The notes: a model not told the origin generated them from the sequence alone. A DNA stretch of 64,000 nucleotides from CAZYHS01 sp964647545 (GCA_964647545.1 CAZYHS010000004.1:1-64000), one strand, 5' to 3'. Counted from the stretch's first letter, positions 32,967 through 42,893 are shown. Program-made: numbers and translations.

Positions 32967-34235
32967 TCATTTCTTATCGGTTTGAGAATTGTTCTGTAAA
33001 GCTCCGGCGCGGAATATTTCCCAGCTTTTCAGATAATTGAGCGCGATCTCTTTTTGGTAGTCACCCTTTGACGCAGTGACGTCGAGCTTTTGAGCTTCGG
33101 CGGCATCGAGCCTGTCCGGAACTTCGATATGTCCGGGGAGATCTTTTTCACGCACCTGACGTTTCTTTTCGACGACATCGGGGGGTGCATCTTCAACTAT
33201 GATATCGGGGACGATTCCCTGTGCTTGAATCGACCGGCCTTTCGGAGTGAAATACAAGGCGATCGTGAGTTTTAAAGCGCTGCCGTCGTCCATTTCGACG
33301 ACCGTTTGCACGCTCCCCTTTCCGAAACTTTGAGTCCCCAAAACTACCGCGCGCTGATGATCCTGAAGAGCGCCGGCGACAATTTCGGCCGCGCTGGCGG
33401 TTCCGCCGTTCACAAGAACAATCACAGGATAGTTTGGCTGAGTCCCTTCGGCTGTTGCTTCGCGCCGATCTATCTCTTTTCCTCTGCTTTCCGTCGTAAC
33501 TATCACGCCCTTCTCGAGAAAGATGTCGGCGACTTTGACCGCCTGCTCCAGCAATCCGCCCGGATCGTTACGCAGATCGAGAATCAGCCCGCGAAGAGCC
33601 TTTTGCTTTGCGAACTTGTTGAGAGCGTTTTCAAGGTCCTTTGACGTACGCTCTTGAAAAGTTCTAATCTTCACATAGCCATATTCTCTGTCGAGCACTT
33701 CGCTCATTACGCTTGGAACACGGATCATCTCGCGCGGCACGCTTATCTCGAACTGCTTTTTGGGATCGTCGCGAACGATGGTAAGGGTCGTCTTGCTGCC
33801 GATTTTGCCGCGCATCTTTAACGCCGCTTCGCTTAGGTCAAGCTCTCGCGTCGAGACTCCGTCTATCTTTAAAATTTTGTCGCCGGGCTTTAAACCTGCC
33901 TTTGCCGCCGGAGAACCTTCGATGGGGGTGACTATCGTAAGAACTCCCCCTTTGTAGGTTACTTCAATTCCGATGCCGCCGAACTTTCCGGCCGTATCGA
34001 CCCTCAATTCTTTGTAGGCTTCGGGTGGCATGTAAACCGTGTGAGGATCGAGCCCCATAAGCATGCCGCGAATCGCGTTGCGAATGAGCTGGCCGTCATC
34101 GATAGGCTCGACATAATTTGTTTCGACCTGACTTAGCACCTTCGAAAAAACATGAAGCCCTTTGAAGCCGGCGTCCGACAAAGCAAAAGCCTCGGCCGAT
34201 ATCAACACAAGAACTGTGGCAATAATTTTTTTCAT
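32967..34235 (-). CDS. ctpA: C-terminal processing peptidase (S41, CtpA type)
   Basis: 422 aa with a signal peptide. The order is an N-terminal helical part, a PDZ domain (~80-165, 'GFGGIGIEV'-like start and 'AGLKPGDKILKIDGVS'), then the S41 protease core. The catalytic Ser lies in 'VNGGTASAAEIVAGAL' and the Lys in 'QSFGKGSVQTVVEM'. Such enzymes trim or degrade periplasmic proteins, for example cell-wall hydrolases. The tail after ~375 is charged. It lies 52 bp downstream of murI on the same strand and may be cotranscribed with it. Confidence 0.95.
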   Translation of the reverse strand: MKKIIATVLVLISAEAFALSDAGFKGLHVFSKVLSQVETNYVEPIDDGQLIRNAIRGMLMGLDPHTVYMPPEAYKELRVDTAGKFGGIGIEVTYKGGVLTIVTPIEGSPAAKAGLKPGDKILKIDGVSTRELDLSEAALKMRGKIGSKTTLTIVRDDPKKQFEISVPREMIRVPSVMSEVLDREYGYVKIRTFQERTSKDLENALNKFAKQKALRGLILDLRNDPGGLLEQAVKVADIFLEKGVIVTTESRGKEIDRREATAEGTQPNYPVIVLVNGGTASAAEIVAGALQDHQRAVVLGTQSFGKGSVQTVVEMDDGSALKLTIALYFTPKGRSIQAQGIVPDIIVEDAPPDVVEKKRQVREKDLPGHIEVPDRLDAAEAQKLDVTASKGDYQKEIALNYLKSWEIFRAGALQNNSQTDKK

Positions 34236-34287
34236 AGATTTTAACCTGTCCGCACGGTTTATAACATTTCACGCCGCGGCAGCGCAA

Positions 34288-35085
34288 CTACAAGTCCACC
34301 CTTTTTACCGGAGGCACGTCCCCCTCAAGAAACGCCGACGCCACTTTTTCAAAACGGGCCGGGAGATCGGTTACATAAAGTTGATGTTCGGGGCGCCCCG
34401 TTTTTTTTGCTTTCAGCAATTTATTGGCGGACAATTCAAAATGAAGCGCTGCGCCGGTCGCCTCGGCCGAATCGATTAGCCGGACTTTTTTGCCGACCGC
34501 GCGTTGAATGACCTTTTTCAACATTGGATAGTGCGTACACCCTAGAATTAACGTGTCTATGTGCTCGGAAGCGAACGACCCAAGATAGCGTTTTGCGATT
34601 TCGAACGTCACCTTGTCGTCAAACCAGCCCTCTTCGACAAGAGGGACAAAAAGCGGACAGGCCTGACTTACAACCCGAACCTTCGAATCAAGCTCTTTCA
34701 AACCGCGCGCATAGGCGTTGCTTGCAATTGTCGCCGGAGTCGCGATAACTCCGACGTGTTTGCTCTTTGTGACATTGAGAGCAGCCATACAGCCGGGTTC
34801 GATAACGCCGATGACCGGCACGTCGATCTCTTTCCGCAGCAGCGGCAAACTGTAAGCACTTGAAGTGTTGCAGGCGACCACAAGGGCCTTGATTCCGCGG
34901 GTGGCCAAAAACCTTGCGTTCTCGATCGAATAGCGGATGACCGTTTCGGCCGACTTGGTCCCGTACGGCACGCGCGCGGTATCGCCGAGATAGATGAGGG
35001 TTTCGTTGGGAATCGCGCGGCGGATCGCGTTAAAAACGGTCAGCCCGCCGACTCCGGAATCAAATATGCCGATTGCACGTTTCAT
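34288..35085 (-). CDS. murI: Glutamate racemase
   Basis: 265 aa. The MurI landmarks are complete: 'IGIFDSGVGGLTV', 'IYLGDTARVPYGTKS', first catalytic Cys in 'VVACNTSSAYSL', and second in 'TLILGCTHYPML'. It provides D-glutamate for peptidoglycan. Spacing to ctpA is 52 bp. Confidence 0.96.
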   Translation of the reverse strand: MKRAIGIFDSGVGGLTVFNAIRRAIPNETLIYLGDTARVPYGTKSAETVIRYSIENARFLATRGIKALVVACNTSSAYSLPLLRKEIDVPVIGVIEPGCMAALNVTKSKHVGVIATPATIASNAYARGLKELDSKVRVVSQACPLFVPLVEEGWFDDKVTFEIAKRYLGSFASEHIDTLILGCTHYPMLKKVIQRAVGKKVRLIDSAEATGAALHFELSANKLLKAKKTGRPEHQLYVTDLPARFEKVASAFLEGDVPPVKRVDL

Positions 35086-35182
35086 AATGATGCGCGCTCT
35101 CTAGCACCCATTATGCTTCCATTTCAACTCTTCTCTTTTCGCCCGAAAAAGCGGCCTTTATGACGAGTGAACGGCCATAACT

Positions 35183-36097
35183 TTACGCAACGGTGGAATA
35201 AAGCTTCCCCTGAAAAGTGTCGCGCCTTGCCAACTCGGCGTGGACCGCGTTGAGTGTGGCCAGTTTATTGACGCTCCAAGCCGGCGCAACCGTCAAGGCG
35301 CGCGGGCTATGACTATTGAAACGATGAATGAGCATTTGAGGAGAAAAGCGTTCGAGACAATCAACGACCAGCGCGGCGTATTCGTCCAACCCCAAGACTT
35401 GGAAAGCTCCGTCATTGTAGAGTTTCTCAAGAGGCGTGTTTTTAAGCACGTGCAGGTTATGGATCTTCACGCCGTCGATCTTTTCATCGTTTAGCAAAGC
35501 TACGGTTTTGAAAACGTCGTTGCGAGTTTCGTGCGGCAGCCCCAAAATAATGTGAGCGCAGGTCATAATTCCAGCCTCACGCAATTTTCGCGCGGCCTCG
35601 ACGAATTCGCAAGATGTGTGATGACGTTCTAAAAATCGCAAGGTCGCGTCGTTTGACGTTTGCAAGCCCAGCTCGACCCACAAGAACGTCTTTTTATTTA
35701 TCTCTTTAAGAGCCTCAAGTGCGACATCGTCGAGGCAATCGGGGCGGGTCGATACGGCAAGGCCGACAACATCTTTATGTGAAACGGCTTCGCTGTAAAC
35801 GCGCCTGAGCTTTGCCGCATCGCCGTAAGTGTTCGAATAGTGCTGAAGATAGGCGATAAATTTCGTGGCATGATGCCGACGCAAAACCTCTTTTACGCCG
35901 TTTTCAAGCTGCTCGGCGATCGGCGTTTCAATCGAACGCCCGGGATGATTGCTTTCAGGATTGCAGAAAAGACACCCTCCGCGGGACTTTGTACCATCGC
36001 GGTTAGGGCAGGTAAAAGAGGCGCCGAGACTTATCTTGTAAACGCGTTCGCCGAATTTTTCTTTCAGGAACGTATTGATCGAACGATACCGCTCCAT
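35183..36097 (-). CDS. YhcC-type (TIGR01212) radical SAM protein
   Basis: 304 aa. The atypical cluster motif C30-x11-C42-x2-C45 ('CPNRDGTKSRGGCLFC') is typical of the YhcC group. 'FIAYLQHYSNTYG', 'VSTRPDCL', 'WVELGLQTSNDATLRFLERHH' and 'HIILGLPHETRND' follow the Elp3-like radical SAM fold. The role of the family is not settled, though an RNA-modifying activity is often suspected. Next to it lies an outer-membrane barrel gene with a separate ribosome site. Confidence 0.92.
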   Translation of the reverse strand: MERYRSINTFLKEKFGERVYKISLGASFTCPNRDGTKSRGGCLFCNPESNHPGRSIETPIAEQLENGVKEVLRRHHATKFIAYLQHYSNTYGDAAKLRRVYSEAVSHKDVVGLAVSTRPDCLDDVALEALKEINKKTFLWVELGLQTSNDATLRFLERHHTSCEFVEAARKLREAGIMTCAHIILGLPHETRNDVFKTVALLNDEKIDGVKIHNLHVLKNTPLEKLYNDGAFQVLGLDEYAALVVDCLERFSPQMLIHRFNSHSPRALTVAPAWSVNKLATLNAVHAELARRDTFQGKLYSTVA

Positions 36098-36103
36098 GGC
36101 GGA

Positions 36104-36670
36104 CTAGAAGTGAAAACCGACATTGCCGGCGAGAGAGAACGGGAAGATTGCGGTTCCGTTGTTCTTGCCGTCGGTTTTATCGATAAGCCCTATGCTTTTG
36201 AAGGCGGCCGAAAGACCGACCGACCATTTCTCGGTGAAATAATAGTCGCAGCCGATACCGGCGCTTGCTCCCATACCGATGGCGAAAGTGCCGTCGCTCC
36301 TAGTCCCTTCCGAAATAGCGTACAAGCCGATACCGGCCATCACGTAAGGGTCCCAGCGCGACTCGCTGGTAAGAATATAATATTTAAAGTCGATGGTCGG
36401 GATACCTAAAAATTCGATGCCGTTGTCGCCCTTTGAAATTCCCTGCCCGTCTTCGGTCGTCACCATCACGCTGAACTGTGTCGAAAGCTGCGGGCTCCAG
36501 CGATAGTCGAAGAAGAGGTAGCCGCCGACACCGGGCCCAAGTTCGGGGCTTGCATCAACGACAAAAATATTTCCCACCGGACCTCCGCCGATCGTAAAAT
36601 TTTCGGCGCGAGCGATGGTTGAAACGCAAGCCATCGTAAGAATAACCGCAAGTGTGAATATTTTTTTCAT
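36104..36670 (-). CDS. Small outer-membrane beta-barrel protein
   Basis: 188 aa with a signal peptide ('AVILTMACVSTIARAE'). The body alternates beta strands typical of an eight-strand barrel ('GVGGYLFFDYRWSPQLSTQF', 'FKYYILTSESRWDPYVMAGIGL', 'GCDYYFTEKWSVGLSAAFK') and ends 'LAGNVGFHF' with a terminal Phe, the classic outer-membrane sorting end. The ATG at 36670 follows GGGGGAG. Function unknown. It lies between purN and the radical SAM gene. Confidence 0.8.
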   Translation of the reverse strand: MKKIFTLAVILTMACVSTIARAENFTIGGGPVGNIFVVDASPELGPGVGGYLFFDYRWSPQLSTQFSVMVTTEDGQGISKGDNGIEFLGIPTIDFKYYILTSESRWDPYVMAGIGLYAISEGTRSDGTFAIGMGASAGIGCDYYFTEKWSVGLSAAFKSIGLIDKTDGKNNGTAIFPFSLAGNVGFHF

Positions 36671-36704
36671 TGTCTCCCCCGAATGAGAATTAAGTTGGAT
36701 TGAA

Positions 36705-37319
36705 TCAATCACAAATCTCCACCGTTCGTCCACGAATTTTTAACCGCCCGCTCGCGAAAAGTTCGACCGCCTCCGGATAAATTTTATGCTCCTGCTCCAA
36801 AATGCGCGCCGCAAGGGTCTCTTCGGTGTCATCATTTTTCACCGGCACAACAGATTGCAAAATAATTGCGCCGGCGTCAACGCCTTCGTTCACAAAATGG
36901 ACCGTGCAGCCGGTGAACTTCACACCGTAATCGAGCGCCTGTTTTTGCGAATGAATTCCCGGAAAGCTGGGCAGGAGCGCCGGATGAATATTAATGATGG
37001 CGTTTGGGAACGCGCCGATAAATGTCGGCGACAATACGCGCATGAAACCAGCTAGGCACACAAGTTGCGCTCCGGCCGATTTGATTTTCTCGATCAACAC
37101 CATTTCAAAATCTTCGCGCGATGAAAAATCTTTGTGGCTGACAACAAGAGTCGGAACGTTGTGTTTTTTGCAGCGCTCGAGCGCAAAGGCGTCGGCCTTA
37201 TTGCTGATGACGAGTTTTATTTCGGCATTGCAGCGTCCGACTTCGATCGCGTCGATGATCGCCTGCAAATTCGAGCCGCTCCCCGAAACTAAAACCGCTA
37301 TGGGAAATTTTTTGCTCAT
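36705..37319 (-). CDS. purN: Phosphoribosylglycinamide formyltransferase
   Basis: 204 aa. PurN signatures 'VLVSGSGSNLQAIIDAIE', 'LAGFMRVLSP', 'INIHPALLPSFPGIHS' and 'GCTVHFVNEGVDAGAII' are present, with catalytic N, H and D in the last blocks. It transfers the formyl group to GAR in purine synthesis. It overlaps the end of purM by 4 bp (ATGA), so the two are coupled. Confidence 0.96.
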   Translation of the reverse strand: MSKKFPIAVLVSGSGSNLQAIIDAIEVGRCNAEIKLVISNKADAFALERCKKHNVPTLVVSHKDFSSREDFEMVLIEKIKSAGAQLVCLAGFMRVLSPTFIGAFPNAIINIHPALLPSFPGIHSQKQALDYGVKFTGCTVHFVNEGVDAGAIILQSVVPVKNDDTEETLAARILEQEHKIYPEAVELFASGRLKIRGRTVEICD

Positions 37320-38359
37320 ACGGTAAGAATGTCGTCCTTGTTTTTACGCTCGATAACTTCTCCGATAACGTACGCGCTTTCACCAAACGCGTTAATTTTT
37401 TTCAAAATAGCATCGGACTTTTTGGGCGACACAGCAAGCACAAGCCCCAACCCGCAATTAAAAACTCTCAACATTTCAAAATCGTCGACCGAACCGGCCT
37501 TTTGCAACACATCAAAAATTGCCGGCCGTTTCCAACTCGACAACTTGATTTTCGCCTGCAATTTTTCGGGAATAACGCGCGGAACGTTACCGGGGAGACC
37601 TCCGCCGGTTATGTGTGCAATGCCGTGAATGCCGTGGTCGAGGTGCGATCTGCCGCCGTCAACCAGCGACAGCACAAGCGGCGGATAGAGCTTTGTCGGC
37701 TCAAGCACAGCATCGAGCAAAGTCTTGTCGCCAACCTTTGAATTCCAGTCGAGACTTGCATCGGAAATTATTTTTCTCACCAGCGAATAGCCGTTGGAGT
37801 GAAGTCCGCTTGAAGCAACGCCGATCAAAACATCGCCGGCGGCCACATGACGGCCATCAATTGAAAGATCGCGGTCAACGATACCGACCGAAAAGCCTGC
37901 AAGGTCGAAATCTTTGCCGGAGTACATGCCGGGCATCTCCGCCGTTTCACCGCCGATAAGAGAGCAGTTGCAAACTTTGCAGGCACGCGCAATTCCAGCG
38001 ATGACCGGCGCATGAGCTTCGGGCTTTAACGCGCCGACGGCAAAATAATCCAAGAAGAAGAGCGGCTCGGCGCCGCAGCAGACCAGATCGTTAACGCACA
38101 TGCCGACCAAGTCCTGACCGATCGTGTCGTATCTGTCGTGATCGATCGCAACTTTGAGTTTTGTGCCGACGCCGTCGGTTGACGAAACCAGCACAGGATT
38201 TTTCATGTTTTTGAAATTTACGGCAAACGATGCGGCAAACGGACCGACGCCCCCCATAACTTCGGGCCGGTAGGTCGATTTCGCGTGCGGCGCAATTAAA
38301 TCGACGAAATGATCCCCCGCGTCGATATCGACGCCAGAATTTTTGTAAGTGTGTGCCAT
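37316..38359 (-). CDS. purM: Phosphoribosylformylglycinamidine cyclo-ligase
   Basis: 347 aa. Landmarks are 'VLVSSTDGVGTKLKVAI', 'GQDLVGMCVNDLVCCGAEPLF' (partly shown), 'SLIGGETAEMPGMY' and 'GVASSGLHSNGYSLVRKI', all typical of PurM (AIR synthetase). It closes the imidazole ring of AIR with ATP. The ATG at 38359 gives the usual N-terminus ('YKNSGVDIDAGD'). It precedes purN, with a 4-bp overlap. Confidence 0.96.
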   Translation of the reverse strand: MAHTYKNSGVDIDAGDHFVDLIAPHAKSTYRPEVMGGVGPFAASFAVNFKNMKNPVLVSSTDGVGTKLKVAIDHDRYDTIGQDLVGMCVNDLVCCGAEPLFFLDYFAVGALKPEAHAPVIAGIARACKVCNCSLIGGETAEMPGMYSGKDFDLAGFSVGIVDRDLSIDGRHVAAGDVLIGVASSGLHSNGYSLVRKIISDASLDWNSKVGDKTLLDAVLEPTKLYPPLVLSLVDGGRSHLDHGIHGIAHITGGGLPGNVPRVIPEKLQAKIKLSSWKRPAIFDVLQKAGSVDDFEMLRVFNCGLGLVLAVSPKKSDAILKKINAFGESAYVIGEVIERKNKDDILTV

Positions 38360-38410
38360 AGGTTTGCGCTTATTGCCTAACTTGCGGCGCAAGGCAACTA
38401 TTTTAACCGC

Positions 38411-39874
38411 TTACAAAATCTTCGCCAGTGCGGCGTCACAGGAGGCTGCGCAATATGGGTCTTGTGACAGGGTCGCGCCAGTGACAAGAGCGGGGATTGC
38501 GTCGTATGACGCCTCTTTTCCTTCGCCAAGAAGGAAGGCCAGACTACCGCATTCATCGCCGTGACGATAAATAGCATCTGACAACAATGCAATTTTCTTT
38601 TGAGTTTCTAAACGCTCGAATAAAAATATATCTGAGTCAAAGCGGTTTGCACTTTCCCATTTTTTCATGACAGCAAGGCTACCTACCTGAAGCTCAAGCT
38701 GTCTTATCTGCGCCGACAGCTCTTCGCCCAAACGCCCCGAGAATTTTTTTATGTGTTCCGGCGAATTTCTTACAAGCGTGCCGATTGCCACAAGCGACAA
38801 GCGTTCGCTTTGGTGAGAACCAACAAATCCGGCAATTGCGTCAAAAGCTTGCGATGTGCCGATCTCAACCAGCAAATCTAAAAATCTCAGCGTCTTCATT
38901 TCGTAAGGTTCAGTAGCAATCAAATCGGCTATCCTATCAACGATAGGAATATCGACATTGAAAGCTTTGGCCATACGAACATAGGCACTTATGTTCTCAA
39001 TTTGGTATTTTAATTCATAAGCCGGTTTAGCAGCGTACTCGATCCCCTTGTCGGCCAAAACAGCTTTCACGCTCTCGGTATCGAGCTTTTTAAATAACTC
39101 CAAGTAACGGTCGTGCGGTTCGGTGAAACGCAAGTCAAACAAACGCCGCTCGTAGTGTTCATACAACATCTCGGTTGTTTTGTCCGAGCCGTACGTTTTC
39201 AAAAACAATTCGAACAAATCGTCAAAGATTTCATTGCCACAGGGGCTGTTTGGCTCACCATGCCAATCTTTAACGGTCGAAGTTCTATACAAAAGGTCGC
39301 TAGCCAATTTATGGGCCTGTTCCGGAAAAAGCTTTACCAAAGAGGCGATATAAAGGGGGTCTGATGTCGGCATGTAGTGGCAAAAGCCGCTATTTAACAC
39401 ACCATGACATGACAATTCCGCGGCTTTATAAAATTCCTGAAAGGTCATCTCCGTACAGCCCGCATAGACAGCCGCATTGATTATCATGAAATTGAGGGGC
39501 TCTTCTGCAAAATAAAAATTACCGGTCCCTTTGCACCAGACCTTATCGGCATCTTTCTCTTCTCTTAGCAGTTTAATTATCGCGGGGCATGCCACGCTTG
39601 CCTTATCCTTATGAATTTGGAAAGTCGCCATGGCATTACATTTGTCTTCTTGGCTCGGCCCGAAAAAGCTGTTTAATTCATCGTTAAATTCTCTAACTCT
39701 CTTGGGCACGTCATCTCCGTGACGGTTACAGGCTAATCCTCCAAGTAAACTAAAACCGCCGCCTATGATCTTAGCTCCCATATCAAGAAAGGCCTTTGTG
39801 TCAGCCGACGATTGGATGATCGGCTTAGAGTTAAAACCGAGACCCGACATAAATTTCAAATCAAAACCCGACAT
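38411..39874 (-). CDS. Large protein of unknown function
   Basis: 487 aa, no signal peptide. A Gly-rich hydrophobic patch near the N-terminus ('MGAKIIGGGFSLLGGLAC') is followed by an all-helical protein with several Cys (e.g. 'AELSCHGVLNSGFCHYMP'). The C-terminal half resembles HEAT/ARM-type helical repeats ('LRFLDLLVEIGTSQAFDAIAGFV', 'ERLSLVAIGTLVRNSPEHI'). A strong ribosome site (AAGGAGG) supports the ATG. I do not recognise a family; it could be a lineage-specific scaffold. It has its own promoter. Confidence 0.75.
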   Translation of the reverse strand: MSGFDLKFMSGLGFNSKPIIQSSADTKAFLDMGAKIIGGGFSLLGGLACNRHGDDVPKRVREFNDELNSFFGPSQEDKCNAMATFQIHKDKASVACPAIIKLLREEKDADKVWCKGTGNFYFAEEPLNFMIINAAVYAGCTEMTFQEFYKAAELSCHGVLNSGFCHYMPTSDPLYIASLVKLFPEQAHKLASDLLYRTSTVKDWHGEPNSPCGNEIFDDLFELFLKTYGSDKTTEMLYEHYERRLFDLRFTEPHDRYLELFKKLDTESVKAVLADKGIEYAAKPAYELKYQIENISAYVRMAKAFNVDIPIVDRIADLIATEPYEMKTLRFLDLLVEIGTSQAFDAIAGFVGSHQSERLSLVAIGTLVRNSPEHIKKFSGRLGEELSAQIRQLELQVGSLAVMKKWESANRFDSDIFLFERLETQKKIALLSDAIYRHGDECGSLAFLLGEGKEASYDAIPALVTGATLSQDPYCAASCDAALAKIL

Positions 39875-39899
39875 AAAAGCCTCCTTTTAATTGAAAAGT

Positions 39900-39928
39900 T
39901 AGCTAGCTTCGACAGGTCAGCATGTCAA
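39900..39928 (-). promoter_or_regulatory. Predicted promoter of the 487-aa protein gene
   Basis: On the minus strand TTGACA (39928-39923) and TAGCTA (39905-39900) are 17 bp apart, about 25 bp upstream of the start codon. Confidence 0.5.
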
Positions 39929-40040
39929 CCCAAAACACTATGCGACCTAAAAATTCTGCGCCATTATTAAAAAAATATTATGAGAAAATGGCAAGTTATG
40001 CTAGTTCGAGTCGCACAACGCAATACACGGGGGTGTGTGG

Positions 40041-41381
40041 ATGAAACATGTTTTTTGCACGAAAATTATCAAGTTTTGCTTATTTTTAGCCATTTTTAGC
40101 GCTTCGAGCACAGTTTTTGCCTTAAATTTGGAGCTTTTTAGACCGGTCGGCGACAATCTGGGTACAATTCGCCTTCAGGGGACAAAAACGCTCGACCAAA
40201 CTCAATTTTCGCTCGGCGCGTTCGAGTCATATTTAAGCGAACCCCTTGCAATTAAAGGCTACCCAACCCCTCCAACCAAACGCAACGTGGTCGATCGAAT
40301 GATCACAACCGACATCACAGGAGATATCGGCATTAACGACTGGATCAGTGCAGGATTTGTCGTTCCTCTCATCAGCGCAAAGACAGTAAATCCGTCAACC
40401 ATCGCGACAACACCATCTTACGCAAGTCACTTTGCCGCCGGCGACATTGAAATTCACGCAAAATTTAATCCGATAAAACTTGAAGACTATCCGCTGGGCG
40501 CATCGCTCGTTCCGTTCATCATCCTCCCAAGCGGCAGCGAAAAATATTACACCGGTGACAAAGATGTCAGCGGAGGCGTCAAACTCGTCGGCGACTGGGA
40601 ATATTCGCGCTTCTATTTGAACGCAACCGTCGGATTCAACGCCCGCTCGAGCGAAAAATTGACCTATCCCGGCACGACCGGCTCGCTTAGAGTGTCGAAC
40701 GAATTCCTCTTCGGTGTCGGCGGTCGCGTCGATCTCATCGAAAACAAACTTCAACTTATAGCCGACGTCACCGGCTCGACACCTTTCGGGCAGTTCGCCG
40801 AATACGAACGCTCGTCCCCTGTCGATGCAATGGCGGGCGTGCGCTACTTTTTATTTAACCGCATGCTCGGACTTCACATCGGCGGCGGAAGCGGCTTGAA
40901 CCACGGCTACGGCGCCGCGCAATACAGAGTTTACGGCGGCATCACGCTTCAATATCCCGAAACAAAATACCGCGCGCGCACGCAAATGCCGAAAATTATC
41001 ACCGAAGAAAAAGAGCGCGTGATAGTTTTCAAAGGGGTCTATTTCGAAACCGCGAGCGCAAAGATCAAACCCGAATCGTTCGCCGTTCTCGACGAGAACG
41101 TAAAAATGATGAAGCAAAATCCCGACCTCGAAGCTAGGATCGAAGGCCACACCGATTCACGCGGTTCGGACGTTCTCAATATGAAGCTCTCGCAAGAGCG
41201 CGCAAATGCGGTTATGAAATATTTCGTCGATCACGGTGTTAGCGCCGACAGACTGGCGGCGATCGGCCGCGGCGAAACCAAGCCTGTCGTTCCCAACACA
41301 TCGGCCGACAACATGGCGAAAAACCGCCGCATCGAAATGCACATTAAAGTTAAAAACACGATCCAAAAGGTTGTGAATTAA
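40041..41381 (+). CDS. OmpA-family outer-membrane protein
   Basis: 446 aa with a signal peptide (to about 'SSTVFA'). Residues ~30-310 are a beta-rich barrel-like region ('AGFVVPLISAKTVN', 'FIILPSGSEKYYTG', 'FYLNATVGFNARSS'). The last ~120 residues are an OmpA peptidoglycan-binding domain: 'VYFETASAKIKPESFAVLDE', 'ARIEGHTDSRGSDVLNMKLS' and 'KNRRIEMHIKV', with the conserved D and R that hold diaminopimelate. It tethers the outer membrane to the wall. The ATG at 40041 is preceded by a GGGGTG; a GTG at 40035 is an alternative. The next gene follows after 37 bp. Confidence 0.92.
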   Translation: MKHVFCTKIIKFCLFLAIFSASSTVFALNLELFRPVGDNLGTIRLQGTKTLDQTQFSLGAFESYLSEPLAIKGYPTPPTKRNVVDRMITTDITGDIGINDWISAGFVVPLISAKTVNPSTIATTPSYASHFAAGDIEIHAKFNPIKLEDYPLGASLVPFIILPSGSEKYYTGDKDVSGGVKLVGDWEYSRFYLNATVGFNARSSEKLTYPGTTGSLRVSNEFLFGVGGRVDLIENKLQLIADVTGSTPFGQFAEYERSSPVDAMAGVRYFLFNRMLGLHIGGGSGLNHGYGAAQYRVYGGITLQYPETKYRARTQMPKIITEEKERVIVFKGVYFETASAKIKPESFAVLDENVKMMKQNPDLEARIEGHTDSRGSDVLNMKLSQERANAVMKYFVDHGVSADRLAAIGRGETKPVVPNTSADNMAKNRRIEMHIKVKNTIQKVVN

Positions 41382-41418
41382 CGGTCACAACCCGAACGGG
41401 AATGACATGGGAAGAGAT

Positions 41419-42747
41419 ATGAAAAAACAATTTTTGATCGCGATCTTATTCGCATTGACACTTAGCACAGCGGCTTGCGGCAAAGGAGGCATGTTCGACG
41501 CCGAACTTCCGATGGCCCCCGATTTCAACACCAACGATCCCGACATCGACACCACTATTCCCGTCGATATCGACGGAGACGGCATACCAAACGACGATGA
41601 CAACTGCGTGGCGGTGGCAAACCCCGACCAGTCCGATCAAGACAACGACGGTATCGGCGATCTGTGCGAAGACGATATCGACGGCGACGGGATTAAGAAC
41701 GCCGACGACAACTGCCCGTTCGCGGCAAACACCGACCAAGCCGACAACGAAGCGGACGGTATCGGCGACGTGTGCGATAACGACGACGACAATGACAACG
41801 TTAACGACAACACCGACAACTGCCGTTTTATCGCAAACGCAAATCAGATAGACACCGACCGTGACGGCATCGGCGACGCGTGCGACACGGACAAAGACGA
41901 CGACGGAATTTTAAACGATAGCGACAACTGTCCGACTCATAAAAATCCCGATCAAGCGGATCTGGACGGCGATGGTTTTGGCGACGCGTGCGACAGCGAC
42001 GACGACGGCGACGGAATTTTAGATGATGACGACAAGTGCCCGTACGACCCGATTGCATCGCAAGACGACAACGATAACGACGGGCTCGGCGACGCGTGCG
42101 ACCCCGATAACGACAACGACGGAGTTCTAAACGCCGCCGATAATTGCGAGTTCGCGGCAAATCCGGACCAAGCCGACAATGAAGCGGACGGCATCGGCGA
42201 CGTGTGCGATAACGACGACGATAACGACGGCATAAGCGACCTGACCGACAATTGCCCGCTGGACCACAACCCCGATCAGGGCGTGAGCCACTTTGGCGGG
42301 CCGTTCCCGGCCGACGCGATCGGCGCAAATTACATGCTAAGCCACAACGGCGCACGGCCGATCGGCGACGAGTGCAACGACGATTATAATTTCGACGGCG
42401 TCCCCAATTCGGGAGGCGCATTAATGGTCGGCGATCCGCAAAGACGCACCGACAATTGCGCCGACTATTTCTCGGCCGAATATTGCAACTGGGCCGATCC
42501 CAACGACTGGGATAGCGACGGCGTGACAAACGACATCGACTCTTGCGTTGCAATTTCAAACGGCGGCGCAAAGCAGGCCGATATTGACGGCGACGGCTAC
42601 GGACTTGGCTGCGACGCCGACATCGACGGCGATTTCATCATAAACTTTACCGACAATAATAATTATCTCGATGCCGACATCGACGGCGACGGGATATTGA
42701 ACGGCGCCGAAGCGACGCTCTATTGCGTCTTCGACGCCGGCTGTTAA
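41419..42747 (+). CDS. TSP3-repeat lipoprotein
   Basis: 442 aa. A signal segment ends in a lipobox-like 'STAAC' (Cys20). Residues ~50-290 hold about seven thrombospondin type-3 repeats of the form 'D-D-DGD-GI-N-DNC...NPDQ-D-D-DGIGD-CD'. Each binds several calcium ions through its Asp runs. Residues ~290-440 hold divergent repeats ending 'DADIDGDGILNGAEATLYC'. It is likely a long, calcium-stiffened outer-surface rod. It is 37 bp downstream of the OmpA-like gene, with a GGAAGAGA ribosome site. Asp is encoded so densely that opposite-strand frames look open by chance. Confidence 0.9.
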   Translation: MKKQFLIAILFALTLSTAACGKGGMFDAELPMAPDFNTNDPDIDTTIPVDIDGDGIPNDDDNCVAVANPDQSDQDNDGIGDLCEDDIDGDGIKNADDNCPFAANTDQADNEADGIGDVCDNDDDNDNVNDNTDNCRFIANANQIDTDRDGIGDACDTDKDDDGILNDSDNCPTHKNPDQADLDGDGFGDACDSDDDGDGILDDDDKCPYDPIASQDDNDNDGLGDACDPDNDNDGVLNAADNCEFAANPDQADNEADGIGDVCDNDDDNDGISDLTDNCPLDHNPDQGVSHFGGPFPADAIGANYMLSHNGARPIGDECNDDYNFDGVPNSGGALMVGDPQRRTDNCADYFSAEYCNWADPNDWDSDGVTNDIDSCVAISNGGAKQADIDGDGYGLGCDADIDGDFIINFTDNNNYLDADIDGDGILNGAEATLYCVFDAGC

Positions 42748-42830
42748 GGCCGGAAAGTGCGACAAAGATACATGAAGCCGGTTCTGTAATTGGCAAAACT
42801 TTTTCACCGGCTGACTAGCCGATTAAGAAC

Positions 42831-42859
42831 TTGAAACGAAACAGGACAACATTTATAGT
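42831..42859 (+). promoter_or_regulatory. Predicted promoter of the 351-aa lipoprotein gene
   Basis: TTGAAA (42831-42836) and TATAGT (42854-42859) are 17 bp apart, ending 34 bp before the start codon. Confidence 0.5.
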
Positions 42860-42893
42860 CGCGATAATTTCGACGTAAAAATTCGGGGGAAAT

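Noticed and set aside
41828..42571. A 247-codon minus-strand frame opposite the TSP3 lipoprotein
   Set aside because: The Asp/Asn-rich repeats on the plus strand lack stops on the other strand by codon bias; the product is an Arg/Cys-rich artefact. The same holds for minus-strand frames at 47829-48643 and 48438-49028.
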